The notes: generated from the letters alone by a model not told the origin. Positions 20,024-31,253 are shown, counted from the stretch's first letter. The stretch is DNA of 64,000 nt from Halomonas borealis (GCF_004798905.1 NZ_SDMO01000004.1:161920-225919); one strand, 5' to 3'. Made by a program: numbers and translations.

Positions 20024-21283
20024 ATGAAGGTACTGATTCTCGGTAGTGGCGTGGTGGGCGTCACCAGCGCCTATTATCTGGCGCGTCAGGGCCATGAGGT
20101 AACCGTGGTGGACCGCCAGGCCGCGCCGGCCATGGAGACCAGCTACGGTAACGCCGGGCAGGTGTCCTTCGGTTTCTCCTCACCCTGGGCCGCACCGGGT
20201 ATTCCGCAGAAGGCGGTGAAGTGGATGTTCCAGGAGCATGCGCCGCTGAAGATTCAGCCGCGCATGGATCCGACCATGGCGCGTTTCATGGCCAAGATGT
20301 TCGGCAACTGCACCGCCGAGCGTTATGCCGTGAATAAGGAGCGCATGGTGCGTATCGCCGAGCACAGCCGAACCTGCATCGACGAGCTGCGGGCCGAGAC
20401 GGGCATCCGCTACGAGGATCGCCAGCGCGGGCTGCTGCAGCTGTTCCGGTATGACAGCCAGGTCGAGGCCGTGGCCAAGGACATGCAGGTCCTCGAGCGG
20501 TGTGGCGTGCGTCACCGGCTGCTCGGCGCCGACGAGATCACGACGGTCGAGCCGGCGCTGTCCCGGGTGCCCGGCAAGTTCGTCGGCGGCCTGCACCTCC
20601 CCGACGACCAGACCGGCGATTGCCATCTGTTCACCAACCGCCTGGCCGATTACTGTCGCGAGCAGCTGGGCGTCGAGTTCCGTTTCGGCGTCGACATCCA
20701 GCGTATCCGTCGCGGCAATGCCGGTGTCGAGGGTGTGATCACCAGTGCCGGCGAACTGACCGCCGATGCCTATGTGGTCTGCCTGGGCAGTTACTCGCCG
20801 TTCCTGGTCAAGGACCTGGGGGTGCGCCTGCCGATCTATCCGGTCAAGGGTTACAGCCTGACGGTGCCGGTGGTAGACGACGGCGGGGCACCGCAGTCCA
20901 CGGTGATGGACGAGACCTACAAGGTGGCGATCTCGCGCTTCGACGATCGCATCCGTGTGGGCGGTACCGCCGAGCTGGCGGGTCACGACCTGAGCCTGCC
21001 CGAGAAGCGTCGGGCGACCATCGACATGGTGGTGCGTGACGTCTTCCCCGAGGGGGGCGACGCGGATCGCGCCGAGTTCTGGAGCGGCCTGCGGCCGATG
21101 ACGCCGGACTCGACGCCGATCGTCGGGGCGACCCGCTATGACAACCTGTGGCTCAACACCGGCCACGGCACCCTTGGCTGGACCATGAGCTGCGGCAGTG
21201 CCCAGCTGCTGTCCGACCTGATGGCGTCGAGCGAGCCGCGTATCGATCCGCAGGGGCTCGACGTCTCGCGCTACGTCGCCTGA
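20024..21283 (+). CDS. dadA: D-amino acid dehydrogenase small subunit
   Basis: DadA is a membrane-associated FAD enzyme that deaminates D-amino acids, chiefly D-alanine, to keto acids and passes electrons to quinone. The 419-residue product has the N-terminal dinucleotide fold [18 protein letters not shown], the DAO-family middle, and the C-terminal [16 protein letters not shown]. The start at ATG 20024 has GGGGGAGAG upstream; an in-frame ATG at 19928 would only translate the hexamer repeat. No dadX racemase is adjacent. DadA paralogues with other D-amino acid or hydroxyproline specificity exist. Confidence 0.9.
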   Translation: MKVLILGSGVVGVTSAYYLARQGHEVTVVDRQAAPAMETSYGNAGQVSFGFSSPWAAPGIPQKAVKWMFQEHAPLKIQPRMDPTMARFMAKMFGNCTAERYAVNKERMVRIAEHSRTCIDELRAETGIRYEDRQRGLLQLFRYDSQVEAVAKDMQVLERCGVRHRLLGADEITTVEPALSRVPGKFVGGLHLPDDQTGDCHLFTNRLADYCREQLGVEFRFGVDIQRIRRGNAGVEGVITSAGELTADAYVVCLGSYSPFLVKDLGVRLPIYPVKGYSLTVPVVDDGGAPQSTVMDETYKVAISRFDDRIRVGGTAELAGHDLSLPEKRRATIDMVVRDVFPEGGDADRAEFWSGLRPMTPDSTPIVGATRYDNLWLNTGHGTLGWTMSCGSAQLLSDLMASSEPRIDPQGLDVSRYVA

Positions 21284-21310
21284 CGCCACGCCTGTTCGCC
21301 GAAGACCGCC

Positions 21311-21336
21311 ACGGCCCGCGCTCCTGCGCGGGCCGT
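21311..21336 (+). terminator. Hairpin after dadA
   Basis: 11-bp arms ACGGCCCGCGC and GCGCGGGCCGT around TCCT, 27 bp after the dadA stop. It lacks a clear T-run but is very stable; it is a likely dadA terminator facing the convergent phh operon. Confidence 0.6.
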
Positions 21337-21365
21337 CGTCGTATGAGGGGCGCGTGGCAGGCGAC

Positions 21366-21398
21366 AAAGAAAACGCCCGGGCCACAGGGCCCGGGCGT
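21366..21398 (-). terminator. Rho-independent terminator of the phhABC operon
   Basis: On the minus strand an 11-bp stem, ACGCCCGGGCC with its complement, around a 4-base loop is followed by TTTTCTTT. It begins 25 bp after the phhC stop. Confidence 0.9.
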
Positions 21399-21422
21399 CG
21401 TGTCACCGAACGCGGTTGCCGT

Positions 21423-22613
21423 TCAGTCGTTGACCGCGGCGATCGCCTTGGCCAGGTAGGGCAGGTTCTCGTGGGAGAATCCGGCCACGTTGGCACGCCC
21501 GGAGCGCACCATGTAGATGCTGAACTCGTCGCGCAGGCGATCCACCTGCTCGGGCGTCAGCCCGGTGTAGGAGAACATGCCACGCTGCTCGGCTACGTGG
21601 GCATACTTCTGGTCCAGGCCGTAGGGCTTCAAGGCCTCGACGAAGTCGCGCCGCAGGGTGTTGATGCGGTCGCGCATCTCGGTGAGTTCCTCGCGCCACA
21701 GGGCGGTCATCGCGTCGGAATGCAGGATCTCCGAGACGATGGCGCCACCATGGGCCGGCGGATTGGAGTAGTTCTCGCGGGCGACGATGGCCGCCTGGGA
21801 GCGCACGTCTTCCATCTGCTCGGCGTTCTTGGCCACCATGATCAAGCAACCGGTGCGCTCGCAGTAGATGCCGAAGTTCTTGGAGCAGGAGCTGGTGATG
21901 ATCACCTCATCGAGGTTTTCGGCCAGCAGGCGCGGGGCGAAGGCATCCTCGTCCAGGCCTTCGCCGAAGCCCTGATAGGCGAAGTCGACCAGCGGCAGAA
22001 GACGGCGCTCGCGGACGACCTCGAGCACCTGCTTCCACTGCTCCCGGGACAGGTCGAAGCCGGTCGGGTTGTGGCAGCAGGCGTGCAGCAGCACCACGTC
22101 GCCCTCGGGAATCTGCTTCAGCGCACCCAGCATGCCGTCGAAGTCGAGGCGATTGTCGGCATCGACGTAGGGATACTTGTGCAGCGTGAGGCCGGCCGCC
22201 GGGAAGATGCCGAGGTGGTTCGGCCAGGTCGGGTCGCTGACCCAGATGTCCTTGCCGGGCAGCTGGGTGGCGATGAAGTCCGCCGCCAGGCGCAGCGCGC
22301 CGGTCCCACCGGGGGACTGGGTGGCACTGGCGCGTCCGGCCTCGAGCACCGGCGAGCCTTCGCCGAGCACCATCGGCAATACCACCTCGCCATAGGCCGG
22401 GGCGCCGTGAGAACCGATGTAGGTCTTGGTGCTCTCGTTGTTGAGCAGCAGGGTCTCGGCTTCCTTGACCGCGCGCATCACCGGGGTGTTGCCCTGAGCG
22501 TCGCGATAGACGCCGACACCGAGATCGACCTTCTGAGGGTTGCTGTCCTTCTTGAAGGCCTCGATGAGCCCGAGGATGGCATCCCCGGGAACCCGCTCAA
22601 TCTGTTCGAACAT
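21423..22613 (-). CDS. phhC: Aromatic amino acid aminotransferase
   Basis: A 396-residue class I PLP aminotransferase of the AspC/TyrB group (DLGVGVYRDAQG; PLP lysine in SSCSKNFGIYCERTG near residue 245; CCHNPTGFDL). It is the third gene of phhA-phhB-phhC, and its ATG follows the phhB TAA directly. In Pseudomonas PhhC transaminates tyrosine to 4-hydroxyphenylpyruvate, the substrate of HppD encoded at 30.2 kb. By sequence alone aspartate aminotransferase activity cannot be excluded; the operon context decides the call. Confidence 0.92.
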   Translation of the reverse strand: MFEQIERVPGDAILGLIEAFKKDSNPQKVDLGVGVYRDAQGNTPVMRAVKEAETLLLNNESTKTYIGSHGAPAYGEVVLPMVLGEGSPVLEAGRASATQSPGGTGALRLAADFIATQLPGKDIWVSDPTWPNHLGIFPAAGLTLHKYPYVDADNRLDFDGMLGALKQIPEGDVVLLHACCHNPTGFDLSREQWKQVLEVVRERRLLPLVDFAYQGFGEGLDEDAFAPRLLAENLDEVIITSSCSKNFGIYCERTGCLIMVAKNAEQMEDVRSQAAIVARENYSNPPAHGGAIVSEILHSDAMTALWREELTEMRDRINTLRRDFVEALKPYGLDQKYAHVAEQRGMFSYTGLTPEQVDRLRDEFSIYMVRSGRANVAGFSHENLPYLAKAIAAVND

Positions 22614-22952
22614 TTACTTCGCTACCTCGTCGGTTCTGGCGGCTAGGATGAAATCGTTCTTGTGCAGGCCCTTCATCTCGTGGGACCACCAGGTCACGGT
22701 GACCTTGCCCCATTCGGTCAGCAGGGCGGGGTGATGACCCGCCTCTTCGGCGATCTCGCCGACCGCGTTGGTGAACGCCAGGGCCTGCCGGAAGTTGCGG
22801 AACGTGAAGACCCGCTCCAGTTGCATGATGCCATCGCGCTCGGCGATCCGCCACTCGGGGATATCGCGGCGATACTGCTCGAGCTCGCCGTCGGTGACGT
22901 GGGGGGCGTCCCAGCTGCAGGCCTCGCACTGCTGTTCGGAAAGTTCGCTCAT
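22614..22952 (-). CDS. phhB: Pterin-4a-carbinolamine dehydratase
   Basis: A 112-residue PCD/DCoH protein with the signature [23 protein letters not shown] split across its active site (the HH-P motif near residues 73-75). It dehydrates 4a-hydroxytetrahydropterin so the PhhA cofactor is recycled. It lies 48 bp downstream of phhA and abuts phhC. The N-terminus CEACSWDAP is typical of bacterial PhhB. ATG 22952 has GAGGAG upstream. Confidence 0.95.
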   Translation of the reverse strand: MSELSEQQCEACSWDAPHVTDGELEQYRRDIPEWRIAERDGIMQLERVFTFRNFRQALAFTNAVGEIAEEAGHHPALLTEWGKVTVTWWSHEMKGLHKNDFILAARTDEVAK

Positions 22953-23000
22953 GATGACTCCTCGTGGTGGTTGATGGTCGTGAGTGGTGCGTGAAGGGTG

Positions 23001-23831
23001 TCAGGCGCTGGTGGCTGCGGCCACTGCCGGCTTGGGCTTGGGTGGGAAGCGTGGCTCGAACAGGCCGAGCGTCATGGCCTCGTGGACCATGCCCATGATG
23101 TCGCGGCCGGCCAGGTCGTGCAGCGTCTCCAGGCCATCCAACACATAGTAGAGTGGCTGGAGGATGTCGATGCGATAGGGGGTGCGCAGCGCATCCATGG
23201 GATCGAAGGGCGCCTGCAACGGCTCATCCGACAGGGCGTGCAGGGTCTCCTTGGGCGAGGAGATGATGCCGCCGCCGTAGAGACGCCGGCCCGCGGGGGT
23301 ATCGACCAAGCCGAACTCCACGGTCATCCAGTACAGCCGGGCCAGGTAGACGCGCTCCTTGGGCGTGGCCTCGAGCCCCAGGCGGCCGTAGGTGGCGGTG
23401 AACTCGGCGAACGCGGGGTTGGTGAGCATCGGGCAGTGACCGAATATCTCGTGGAAGATGTCCGGCTCCTGCAGGTAGTCCAGCTCCTCCGGGGTGCGGA
23501 TGAAGGTGGCGACGGGGAAGCGCCGGTTGGCGAGCAGCTCGAAGAAGGTGTCGAAGGGGATCAAGGCCGGCACCTGGGCGGTTTCCCAGCCGGTGGTCTC
23601 GCGCAGCACGGCATCGATCTCGCCGAGCTGGGGGATGCGCTCGGTGGGTAGCGCCAGGCGCTCCATGCCGTCGAGGTACTCCTGGCAGACCCGGCCGGGC
23701 AATAGCTCGACCTGACGTTTCATCAGCGTGCGCCAGGTGGCATGTTCCTGCTCGCTCCAGGCGATATGACCGTCGGCATCCGGCATTCGGGCTTGATAGG
23801 CGGTCTTCTTGGGGGCGTTCTGTGTCTTCAT
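23001..23831 (-). CDS. phhA: Phenylalanine 4-monooxygenase
   Basis: PhhA hydroxylates phenylalanine to tyrosine with tetrahydropterin, O2 and non-haem iron. The 276-residue single-domain bacterial form has the iron ligands His127 and His132 (DIFHEIFGHCP) and Glu172 (VEFGLVD). It lacks the regulatory ACT domain of animal enzymes, as expected. It is the first gene of phhABC, divergent from phhR across a 289-bp gap containing two TyrR-box-like sites, so PhhR control is likely. Confidence 0.97.
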   Translation of the reverse strand: MKTQNAPKKTAYQARMPDADGHIAWSEQEHATWRTLMKRQVELLPGRVCQEYLDGMERLALPTERIPQLGEIDAVLRETTGWETAQVPALIPFDTFFELLANRRFPVATFIRTPEELDYLQEPDIFHEIFGHCPMLTNPAFAEFTATYGRLGLEATPKERVYLARLYWMTVEFGLVDTPAGRRLYGGGIISSPKETLHALSDEPLQAPFDPMDALRTPYRIDILQPLYYVLDGLETLHDLAGRDIMGMVHEAMTLGLFEPRFPPKPKPAVAAATSA

Positions 23832-23953
23832 GATGGCTCCCGTCGCGATGTTGGAATTGTGATGGCCTCAAGGGGATAACCGCAGTCTAGGTGGGGAGGC
23901 AGGTCGCCGGGGGCTTCCGCCACGGCAAGGGCGGTGGCCCCGGCACCGTCATT

Positions 23954-23971
23954 CGTAAAGGATTCATGACA
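23954..23971. promoter_or_regulatory. TyrR/PhhR-box-like site 1 in the phhA-phhR gap
   Basis: CGTAAA-N6-ATGACA matches the TyrR consensus TGTAAA-N6-TTTACA at 9 of 12 positions and keeps the essential G and C 14 bp apart. It lies 123 bp upstream of the phhA ATG. Confidence 0.5.
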
Positions 23972-24036
23972 GTCGGCGCCGCCGGCTGGGTCGATGCGGC
24001 GAAAGGTGGATGGCATCGGCCTCTCGCGGGCCGTAT

Positions 24037-24054
24037 CGTCACGTTATCTTTACA
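24037..24054. promoter_or_regulatory. TyrR/PhhR-box-like site 2 in the phhA-phhR gap
   Basis: CGTCAC-N6-TTTACA matches the TyrR consensus at 9 of 12 positions, with a perfect right half and both invariant G/C. It lies 66 bp upstream of phhR, suggesting autoregulation. Confidence 0.5.
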
Positions 24055-24120
24055 CGAGAGTCACGCCGAGCTGACGATCTTCTGTCGGAGGGGTGTCTTT
24101 CCCGTTGCCGCGAGTCCTTC

Positions 24121-25683
24121 ATGCGCCTGAGATTCCATTGCCAGAACCGTATCGGCATCCTGCGCGATATCGTCGCCCACTTCGCCGACTATGGTCTCAA
24201 CGTGGCCCATGGCGAGGTCGGTGGCGAGTACGGCAACGCCATCTACCTGCATGTGCCCCACCTGCTGAATGCCCAGCTGGCGACGCTCAGGCCCGAGCTC
24301 GAGCAAGTCCCCGGGGTGTTCGGCGTGCGCCGGGTCAGCCTGATGCCCAGCGAGCGGCGCCACCTCGAGCTCGATGCCTTGTTGTCGTCGCTCTCCGATC
24401 CGGTGATGTCGATCGACATGGAGGGCCATCTGGTGGCCGCCAACCGGGCCGCGGGACAGCTGTTGGGTGTGCGGGTTGATGAGGTGCCGGGGCTGTCGCT
24501 GGATCGTTATCTGCCCGATCTGGACCTGCCGGCGCTGATTCGTCGCAACAACGCCCGGGTCAACGGGCTGCGGGTCAAGCTGCGCGAGACGGTGTTCCTG
24601 GCCGATATCTCGCCGCTGCACCGCGAGCAGCAGTCCGACGTGGCCTCGCTGGCCGGTGCCGTGGTCACCCTGCACCGCGCCGACCGCATCGGCGAGCGCA
24701 TCTATCAGGTACAGCGTCAGGAGCTGCGGGGCTTCGAGTCGTTGTTCCAGGCCAGTCCTCGGCTGGAGGCGCTGATCGGCGAGGCGCGACGCATGGCGCC
24801 GTTGGATGCGCCGCTACTGATTCAGGGCGAGACCGGTACCGGCAAGGAGCTGTTGGCGCGGGCCTGCCATCTGGCGAGCCCGCGTGGCCAGGCGCCGTTC
24901 ATGGCGCTGAACTGTGCGGGGTTGCCCGAGTCGATGGCCGAGACCGAGCTGTTCGGTTATGCCCCGGGGGCCTTCGAGGGCGCCCGCCCCGAAGGCAAGC
25001 TGGGGCTATTGGAGCTGACCGCCGGGGGCACCATCTTCCTCGACGAGGTCGGCGAGACCAGCCCGCGCATGCAGGTCAAGCTGCTGCGCTTCCTGCAGGA
25101 TGGCGGCTTCCGCCGGGTCGGCAGCGACGAGGAGACCTACCTGGACGTGCGGGTGATCTGCGCCACCCAGCAGGACTTGCCGGCCCTGTGCACCGAGGGG
25201 CGTTTCCGCCAGGACCTCTACCACCGCCTCAATGTGCTGACCCTCGCCGTACCACCGCTGCGTGATTGCCTGGATGGCATCGAGGCGCTGGCGGTGCACT
25301 TCATCGATCGCGCCGCGACCCAGATCGGCTGCCCGATGCCGCGCCTGTCGGCGAGCGCCGTGGCGCGGTTGTCCGCCTACCATTGGCCGGGCAATGTGCG
25401 CCAGTTGGAGAACGTGCTCTTCCAGGCGGTATCGCTGTGCGAGGGAGGCGTCATCGAGCCTGTCCACCTGCGCCTGCCGGAGGTGGGGCGCGCGCCGGGC
25501 CTCGCCGGTATCGACCTGGACGGCTCGCTGTCCGATATCCTGGCCGAGGTGGAGCGCCGGGTCCTGTCGAACCTGCATCCGCAGCATCCCTCTAGTCGCC
25601 AGCTGGCCAAGCGCCTCGGCGTCTCACACACCACCATCGCCAACAAGCTCAAGCGCCACGGGATCGGCTCGGAGGACTCGTGA
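24121..25683 (+). CDS. phhR: TyrR/PhhR-family transcriptional regulator
   Basis: A 520-residue regulator with an N-terminal ACT domain (residues 1-70), a PAS domain (about 80-140), an AAA+ domain with Walker A GETGTGKELL (about 236-245) and Walker B-type TIFLDEVGE, and a C-terminal Fis-type helix-turn-helix (about 495-518, SSRQLAKRLGVSHTTIANKL). The sigma-54 contact motif GAFTGA is replaced by GAFEGA, as is usual in TyrR-type proteins acting with sigma-70. ATG 24121 is the homologous start. It is divergent from phhABC, the arrangement of Pseudomonas phhR. Confidence 0.95.
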   Translation: MRLRFHCQNRIGILRDIVAHFADYGLNVAHGEVGGEYGNAIYLHVPHLLNAQLATLRPELEQVPGVFGVRRVSLMPSERRHLELDALLSSLSDPVMSIDMEGHLVAANRAAGQLLGVRVDEVPGLSLDRYLPDLDLPALIRRNNARVNGLRVKLRETVFLADISPLHREQQSDVASLAGAVVTLHRADRIGERIYQVQRQELRGFESLFQASPRLEALIGEARRMAPLDAPLLIQGETGTGKELLARACHLASPRGQAPFMALNCAGLPESMAETELFGYAPGAFEGARPEGKLGLLELTAGGTIFLDEVGETSPRMQVKLLRFLQDGGFRRVGSDEETYLDVRVICATQQDLPALCTEGRFRQDLYHRLNVLTLAVPPLRDCLDGIEALAVHFIDRAATQIGCPMPRLSASAVARLSAYHWPGNVRQLENVLFQAVSLCEGGVIEPVHLRLPEVGRAPGLAGIDLDGSLSDILAEVERRVLSNLHPQHPSSRQLAKRLGVSHTTIANKLKRHGIGSEDS

Positions 25684-25729
25684 CTCATGGGGGACGGTAC
25701 TGGCCCGTGCGGTGCCGGTAGCGGAAGCA

Positions 25730-27727
<1,998 letters not shown>

Positions 27728-27808
27728 GGTGGCTCCGGGCGGCGTCGATAGGGCGATTAGAATACACGCCATGCCGGCCGAACTCGCCCCCCATGGTCGC
27801 GGCCGGCG

Positions 27809-28047
27809 TCAGCCAGGGGCGTCGTAGCGGCCCGCGCTTCCCTTCGAGAACACCACCTGCCAGAGCGGGAGATTGCGGGCGCGGAAGGCGCCGGCACAGA
27901 CCGCGAGATAATAGCGGAACATGCGTCGGGTGCGTTCGTTGTAGCGGGAGGCGATCTCGTCCCAGTGGCGATCGACGTTCTCGAGCCAGGCCATCAACGT
28001 GTGATCGTCGTCGGCGCCGGTGGCCCATGTCGGCGCCAGTCTTCCGG
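27809..28047 (-). pseudogene. cfa C-terminal fragment, distal copy
   Basis: An open frame from MAWLENVDRHWDEIASRYN to the stop at 27809 encodes 59-60 residues matching the end of the cyclopropane synthase, with Gln to Pro (NLPLWQV), Phe to Val and a final Gly in place of Arg. It has no visible ribosome binding site, catalytic domain or SAM site. All three copies keep the stop at the same point. It could be a dead duplicate or a template for gene conversion. Confidence 0.8.
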
Positions 28048-28286
28048 TCAGCGAGGGGCGTCGTAGCGGCCCGCGCTTCCCTTCGAGAAGACCACCTGCC
28101 AGAGCTGGAGATTGCGCGCGCGGAAGGCGCCGGCACAGACCGCGAGATAATAGTGGAACATGCGTCGGGTGCGTTCGTTGTAGCGGGAGGCGATCTCGTC
28201 CCGGTGGCGATCGACGTTCTCGAGCCAGGCCATCAGCGTGTGATCGTCGTCGGTGCCGGTGGCCCATGTCGGCGCCAGTCTTCCGG
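28048..28286 (-). pseudogene. cfa C-terminal fragment, middle copy
   Basis: This has the same structure as the distal copy: MAWLENVDRHRDEIASRYN to the stop at 28048, about 61 residues. Differences from intact cfa include Trp to Arg (DRHRDEI), Arg to His (MFHYYL) and Ala to Val. Some other differences are silent third-position changes. No start signal is apparent; translation is doubtful. Confidence 0.8.
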
Positions 28287-29438
28287 TCAGCGAGGGGCGT
28301 CGTAGCGGCCCGCGCTTCCCTTCGAGAATACCACCTGCCAGAGCTGGAGATTGCGGGCGCGGAAGGCGCCGGCACAGGCCGCGAGATAATAGCGGAACAT
28401 GCGTCGGGTGCGTTCGTTGTAGCGGGAGGCGATCTCGTCCCAGTGGCGATCGAAGTTCTCGAGCCAGGCCATCAACGTGTGATCGTAGTCGGCGCCGAAG
28501 TTCTGCCAGTCTTCCATCAGCAGGTGGTCCTCGCTGGCACTGGCGATATGCTTGGCGGAGGGCAGCACGCCGTTGGGGAAGATATAGCGGTTGATCCAGG
28601 GGTCGGCGCTGACGTGCGAGGTGTTGGAGCCGATGGTGTGCAGGACGAACAGGCCGTCCGCGGGCAGCAGGCGCTGCACGGTCTCGAAATAGGTGGCGTA
28701 ATTGCGATGGCCGACATGCTCGAACATGCCGATGGAGACGATGCGCTCGAACTGTCCCTCGAGCTCGCGATAGTCCTCGAGCAGGATCTCGACCGGCAGG
28801 CCTTCGCAGCGGCGGCGGGCCAGCTCGGCCTGCTCCCGGGAGATGGTGATGCCGGTGACCTCGACGCCGTGATGCCGGGCGGCATGTTCGGCGAAGCTGC
28901 CCCAGCCGCAGCCGATATCGAGGACCCGCATGCCGGGCTCGAGCGCGAGCTTGCGGCAGGCCAGCTCAAGCTTGGCACGTTGGGCGTCTTGCAGCGTCGC
29001 GGCGTCCTTCCAGTAGCCGCAGGAATAACACATGGTCTCGTCGAGCATGCGCTCGAACAGGTCGTTGCCGAAATCGTAGTGGGCCTCGCCGACGATGTGG
29101 GCCCGGGTCCGGCTCTGGAGGTTGAAGAAGCCGGCCTGCAGGCGATACATCAGTCGTTCCGGCTTGGACTGGGCGTGTTCGCCGAGGCCATGGCACAACA
29201 GCCGATGCGCCAGGACATCGATGCGATCGCACTCCCACCAGCCATCCATGTAGGCTTCGCCCAGCCCCAGGGTGCCCTGATGCAGCACGCGCGAGAAGAA
29301 GTCGGGGTGATAGACCCGGATGTCCGCAGGGGCCGAGCCGTTGAGGGCGATGCCTGAGCCGTCGAGCAGTTTCTCGAAGACGCGACGGGCCCGGGTGTCG
29401 GGGAGGGTGATGGGGCCGAGACGAGGGTCGCTGGTCAT
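28287..29438 (-). CDS. cfa: Cyclopropane-fatty-acyl-phospholipid synthase
   Basis: Cfa methylenates cis double bonds of membrane phospholipid acyl chains using S-adenosylmethionine, protecting membranes in stationary phase and under salt or acid stress. The 383-residue protein has the N-terminal domain with GLGEAYMDGWWECD, the SAM motif VLDIGCGWGSFAEHAA (about residues 169-184), GITISREQ and the catalytic region SIGMFEHVGHRNY. It ends RYDAPR, close to the E. coli length (382). Its last ~70 codons are the third unit of the 239-bp array downstream. AGGAGGATTC precedes ATG 29438. Confidence 0.95.
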   Translation of the reverse strand: MTSDPRLGPITLPDTRARRVFEKLLDGSGIALNGSAPADIRVYHPDFFSRVLHQGTLGLGEAYMDGWWECDRIDVLAHRLLCHGLGEHAQSKPERLMYRLQAGFFNLQSRTRAHIVGEAHYDFGNDLFERMLDETMCYSCGYWKDAATLQDAQRAKLELACRKLALEPGMRVLDIGCGWGSFAEHAARHHGVEVTGITISREQAELARRRCEGLPVEILLEDYRELEGQFERIVSIGMFEHVGHRNYATYFETVQRLLPADGLFVLHTIGSNTSHVSADPWINRYIFPNGVLPSAKHIASASEDHLLMEDWQNFGADYDHTLMAWLENFDRHWDEIASRYNERTRRMFRYYLAACAGAFRARNLQLWQVVFSKGSAGRYDAPR

Positions 29439-29606
29439 GAATCCTCCTGATCCTTCAGATACGGGGGTAACCGCAACAGCGAAGCGAGCAATGGCGTGAT
29501 TCCCGGTCTCTTGCTACACGTTTTTAGCATAGACCAGGCTCAATAGTTCTTGGCAATCACCTCGTTAGAGTTTTTGCCATCATTCAATGCCGAAGAGGGT
29601 GAAGAA

Positions 29607-29930
29607 ATGGATGTAATCGTGGATCTGTGCGTGGTGCCGATGGGTGTCGGTGTCTCCGTCTCGCCGCAGGTCGCGGCCTGCCAGAGGGTCATCGAGGCCT
29701 CCGGGCTCGAGTACCGCATGCATGCCTATGGCACCAACATCGAAGGCCCTTGGGACGAGGTCATGGCGGTCGTCAAGCGCTGCCACGAGACGGTGCATGA
29801 GATGGGAGCGCCGCGCATCACCTCGACGCTCAAGCTGGGCACGCGGATCGACCGTGAACAGCATATGAACGACAAGGTGGCGAGCGTGGAGTCGTTGTTG
29901 GGGGAGTCATCGTCATCGGGGATGTCATGA
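29607..29930 (+). CDS. MTH1187/YkoF-like thiamine-binding family protein
   Basis: A 107-residue protein of the MTH1187/YqgV family: DLCVVPMGVGVSVSPQVAAC, then YGTNIEGPWDEVMAVVKRCH and TLKLGTRIDRE. Family members form ferredoxin-like tetramers and some bind thiamine or its pyrimidine moiety. ATG 29607 follows GAGGGTGAAG; the longer frame adds 19 unrelated residues. It stands alone between cfa and hppD. Its cellular role is unknown. Confidence 0.85.
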   Translation: MDVIVDLCVVPMGVGVSVSPQVAACQRVIEASGLEYRMHAYGTNIEGPWDEVMAVVKRCHETVHEMGAPRITSTLKLGTRIDREQHMNDKVASVESLLGESSSSGMS

Positions 29931-29994
29931 ATTCGTTACGGGTTGTCAGGATAATTTGCCGATCCGGAAACGTCATGCAGGGCGTAGCGGAGCA

Positions 29995-30012
29995 TGTAAC
30001 ACGATCTTGACG
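29995..30012. promoter_or_regulatory. TyrR/PhhR-box-like site upstream of hppD
   Basis: TGTAAC-N6-TTGACG matches the TyrR consensus at 9 of 12 positions with the invariant G and C spaced correctly. It lies 141 bp upstream of the hppD ATG in the 29931-30152 gap, which otherwise shows no gene. Confidence 0.45.
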
Positions 30013-30152
30013 GGGGCGCATGACGTGGTGGGGGAAGACGGCGTGGCCGGGGGTGTCATGGGCATACCGGAGGAGGCGTGGGGCCACTAGTCTGGGAAGC
30101 AACCGCGGGCCGAGCGCCCCGATGACAACCACAAACGATCTGGAGAACCACC

Positions 30153-31253
30153 ATGAATGCCCCCGCCCAGACGAGTCCGCTCGAGACCGCTAACCCTATC
30201 GGCACCGATGGCTTCGAGTTCGTCGAGTACACCGCCCCGACCGCCGAGGGCATCGAGGCGTTGCGCCAGCTGTTTCTGCAGCTGGGCTTCACCGAGACCC
30301 GCAAGCACCGTTCCAAGAACGTTTTCCTGTTCCAACAGGAAGGCATCAACTTCGTGCTCAACGCCGAGCCGAATAGCCAGGCCGCCGAGTTCGCCCAGGT
30401 CCATGGGCCGTCGGCCTGCGCCATGGCCTGGAAGGTCGCCGATGCCAAGCAAGCCTTCGAACGTGCCGTGTCCTGCGGCGCCGCGCCGGTGGAGATCCCG
30501 GTGGGTGAAGGCGAGGTCGGCATCCCGGCCGTCGAGGGGATCGGTGGCTCGCTGCTCTACTTCGTCGACCCTCGACTCGATAGTGAAGGTCGCAGCATCT
30601 ACGACATCGATTTCGTGCCGATCGAGGGTCGCACGGCTCGGGACCACAGTGTCGGTCTGCAGGTGCTCGATCACCTGACCCACAACGTCGACCGCGGTCA
30701 GATGGATGTGTGGGCCGGGTTCTATACGCAACTGGCCAACTTCCGCGAGATTCGTTACTTCGACATCGCCGGCAAGAAGACCGGGCTGTTCTCCCGGGCG
30801 ATGACCGCGCCCTGCGGCAAGATGCACATCCCGATCAACGAATCCGCCGACGACAATTCCCAGATCGCCGAATTCCTGCGCGAGTACGGCGGCGAGGGCA
30901 TCCAGCACCTGGCCATGGCCACCGATGATATCTATGCCACGGTGCGCGCCCTCAAGGCCAACGGCATCCAGTTCTTGACCACCCCGGAGATTTACTACGA
31001 GAAGGTCGACGCGCGGGTTCCCAACCACGAGGAGAAGCTCGACGAGCTGCGTGAGCTGAACCTGCTGGTTGATGGTGCTCCCGGGCAGGGCGTGTTGCTG
31101 CAGATCTTCACCGAGACGGTGATCGGGCCGATCTTCTTCGAGATCATCCAGCGCAAGGGCAACGATGGCTTCGGCGAAGGCAACTTCAAGGCGCTGTTCG
31201 AATCCATCGAGGAAGACCAGATTCGCCGCGGCGTACTTCAGTCCGACGACTGA
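30153..31253 (+). CDS. hppD: 4-hydroxyphenylpyruvate dioxygenase
   Basis: HppD converts 4-hydroxyphenylpyruvate to homogentisate with O2 and Fe(II), the central step of tyrosine breakdown. The 366-residue protein has both vicinal-oxygen-chelate domains and the 2-His-1-Glu iron triad: His174 (DHLTHNV), His252 (GIQHLAMATDD) and Glu330 (FFEIIQRKG). GGAGAACC precedes ATG 30153. Homogentisate dioxygenase and the remaining pathway genes are not in the window. The upstream TyrR-like box links it to the phh genes. Confidence 0.97.
   Translation: MNAPAQTSPLETANPIGTDGFEFVEYTAPTAEGIEALRQLFLQLGFTETRKHRSKNVFLFQQEGINFVLNAEPNSQAAEFAQVHGPSACAMAWKVADAKQAFERAVSCGAAPVEIPVGEGEVGIPAVEGIGGSLLYFVDPRLDSEGRSIYDIDFVPIEGRTARDHSVGLQVLDHLTHNVDRGQMDVWAGFYTQLANFREIRYFDIAGKKTGLFSRAMTAPCGKMHIPINESADDNSQIAEFLREYGGEGIQHLAMATDDIYATVRALKANGIQFLTTPEIYYEKVDARVPNHEEKLDELRELNLLVDGAPGQGVLLQIFTETVIGPIFFEIIQRKGNDGFGEGNFKALFESIEEDQIRRGVLQSDD

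Larger units (their letters stand above)
27809..28510 (-). repeat. 239-bp tandem array of cfa 3' ends (two full extra copies plus the in-gene copy)
   Basis: Units begin at 27809, 28048 and 28287, exactly 239 bp apart. The first two are full units; the third is the real end of cfa and matches up to about 28494. By eye, units 27809 and 28048 differ at eight positions, and each differs from the cfa copy at six to nine. Each unit holds the last ~60 codons of cfa, its stop and about 45 bp of spacer. The nonamer GTCGGCGCC occurs near both ends of the extra unit and is a plausible recombination seam. 239 is not a multiple of three, so the frame shifts between units. Confidence 0.93.

Noticed and set aside
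24961..24990. Loss of the GAFTGA motif in PhhR (GAFEGA) as a defect
   Set aside because: TyrR-type regulators commonly lack a functional GAFTGA and work with sigma-70, so this is normal.
27809..28286. Two small genes of about 60 residues downstream of cfa
   Set aside because: They are near copies of the cfa C-terminus with no ribosome site or independent N-terminus; better treated as duplicated fragments.
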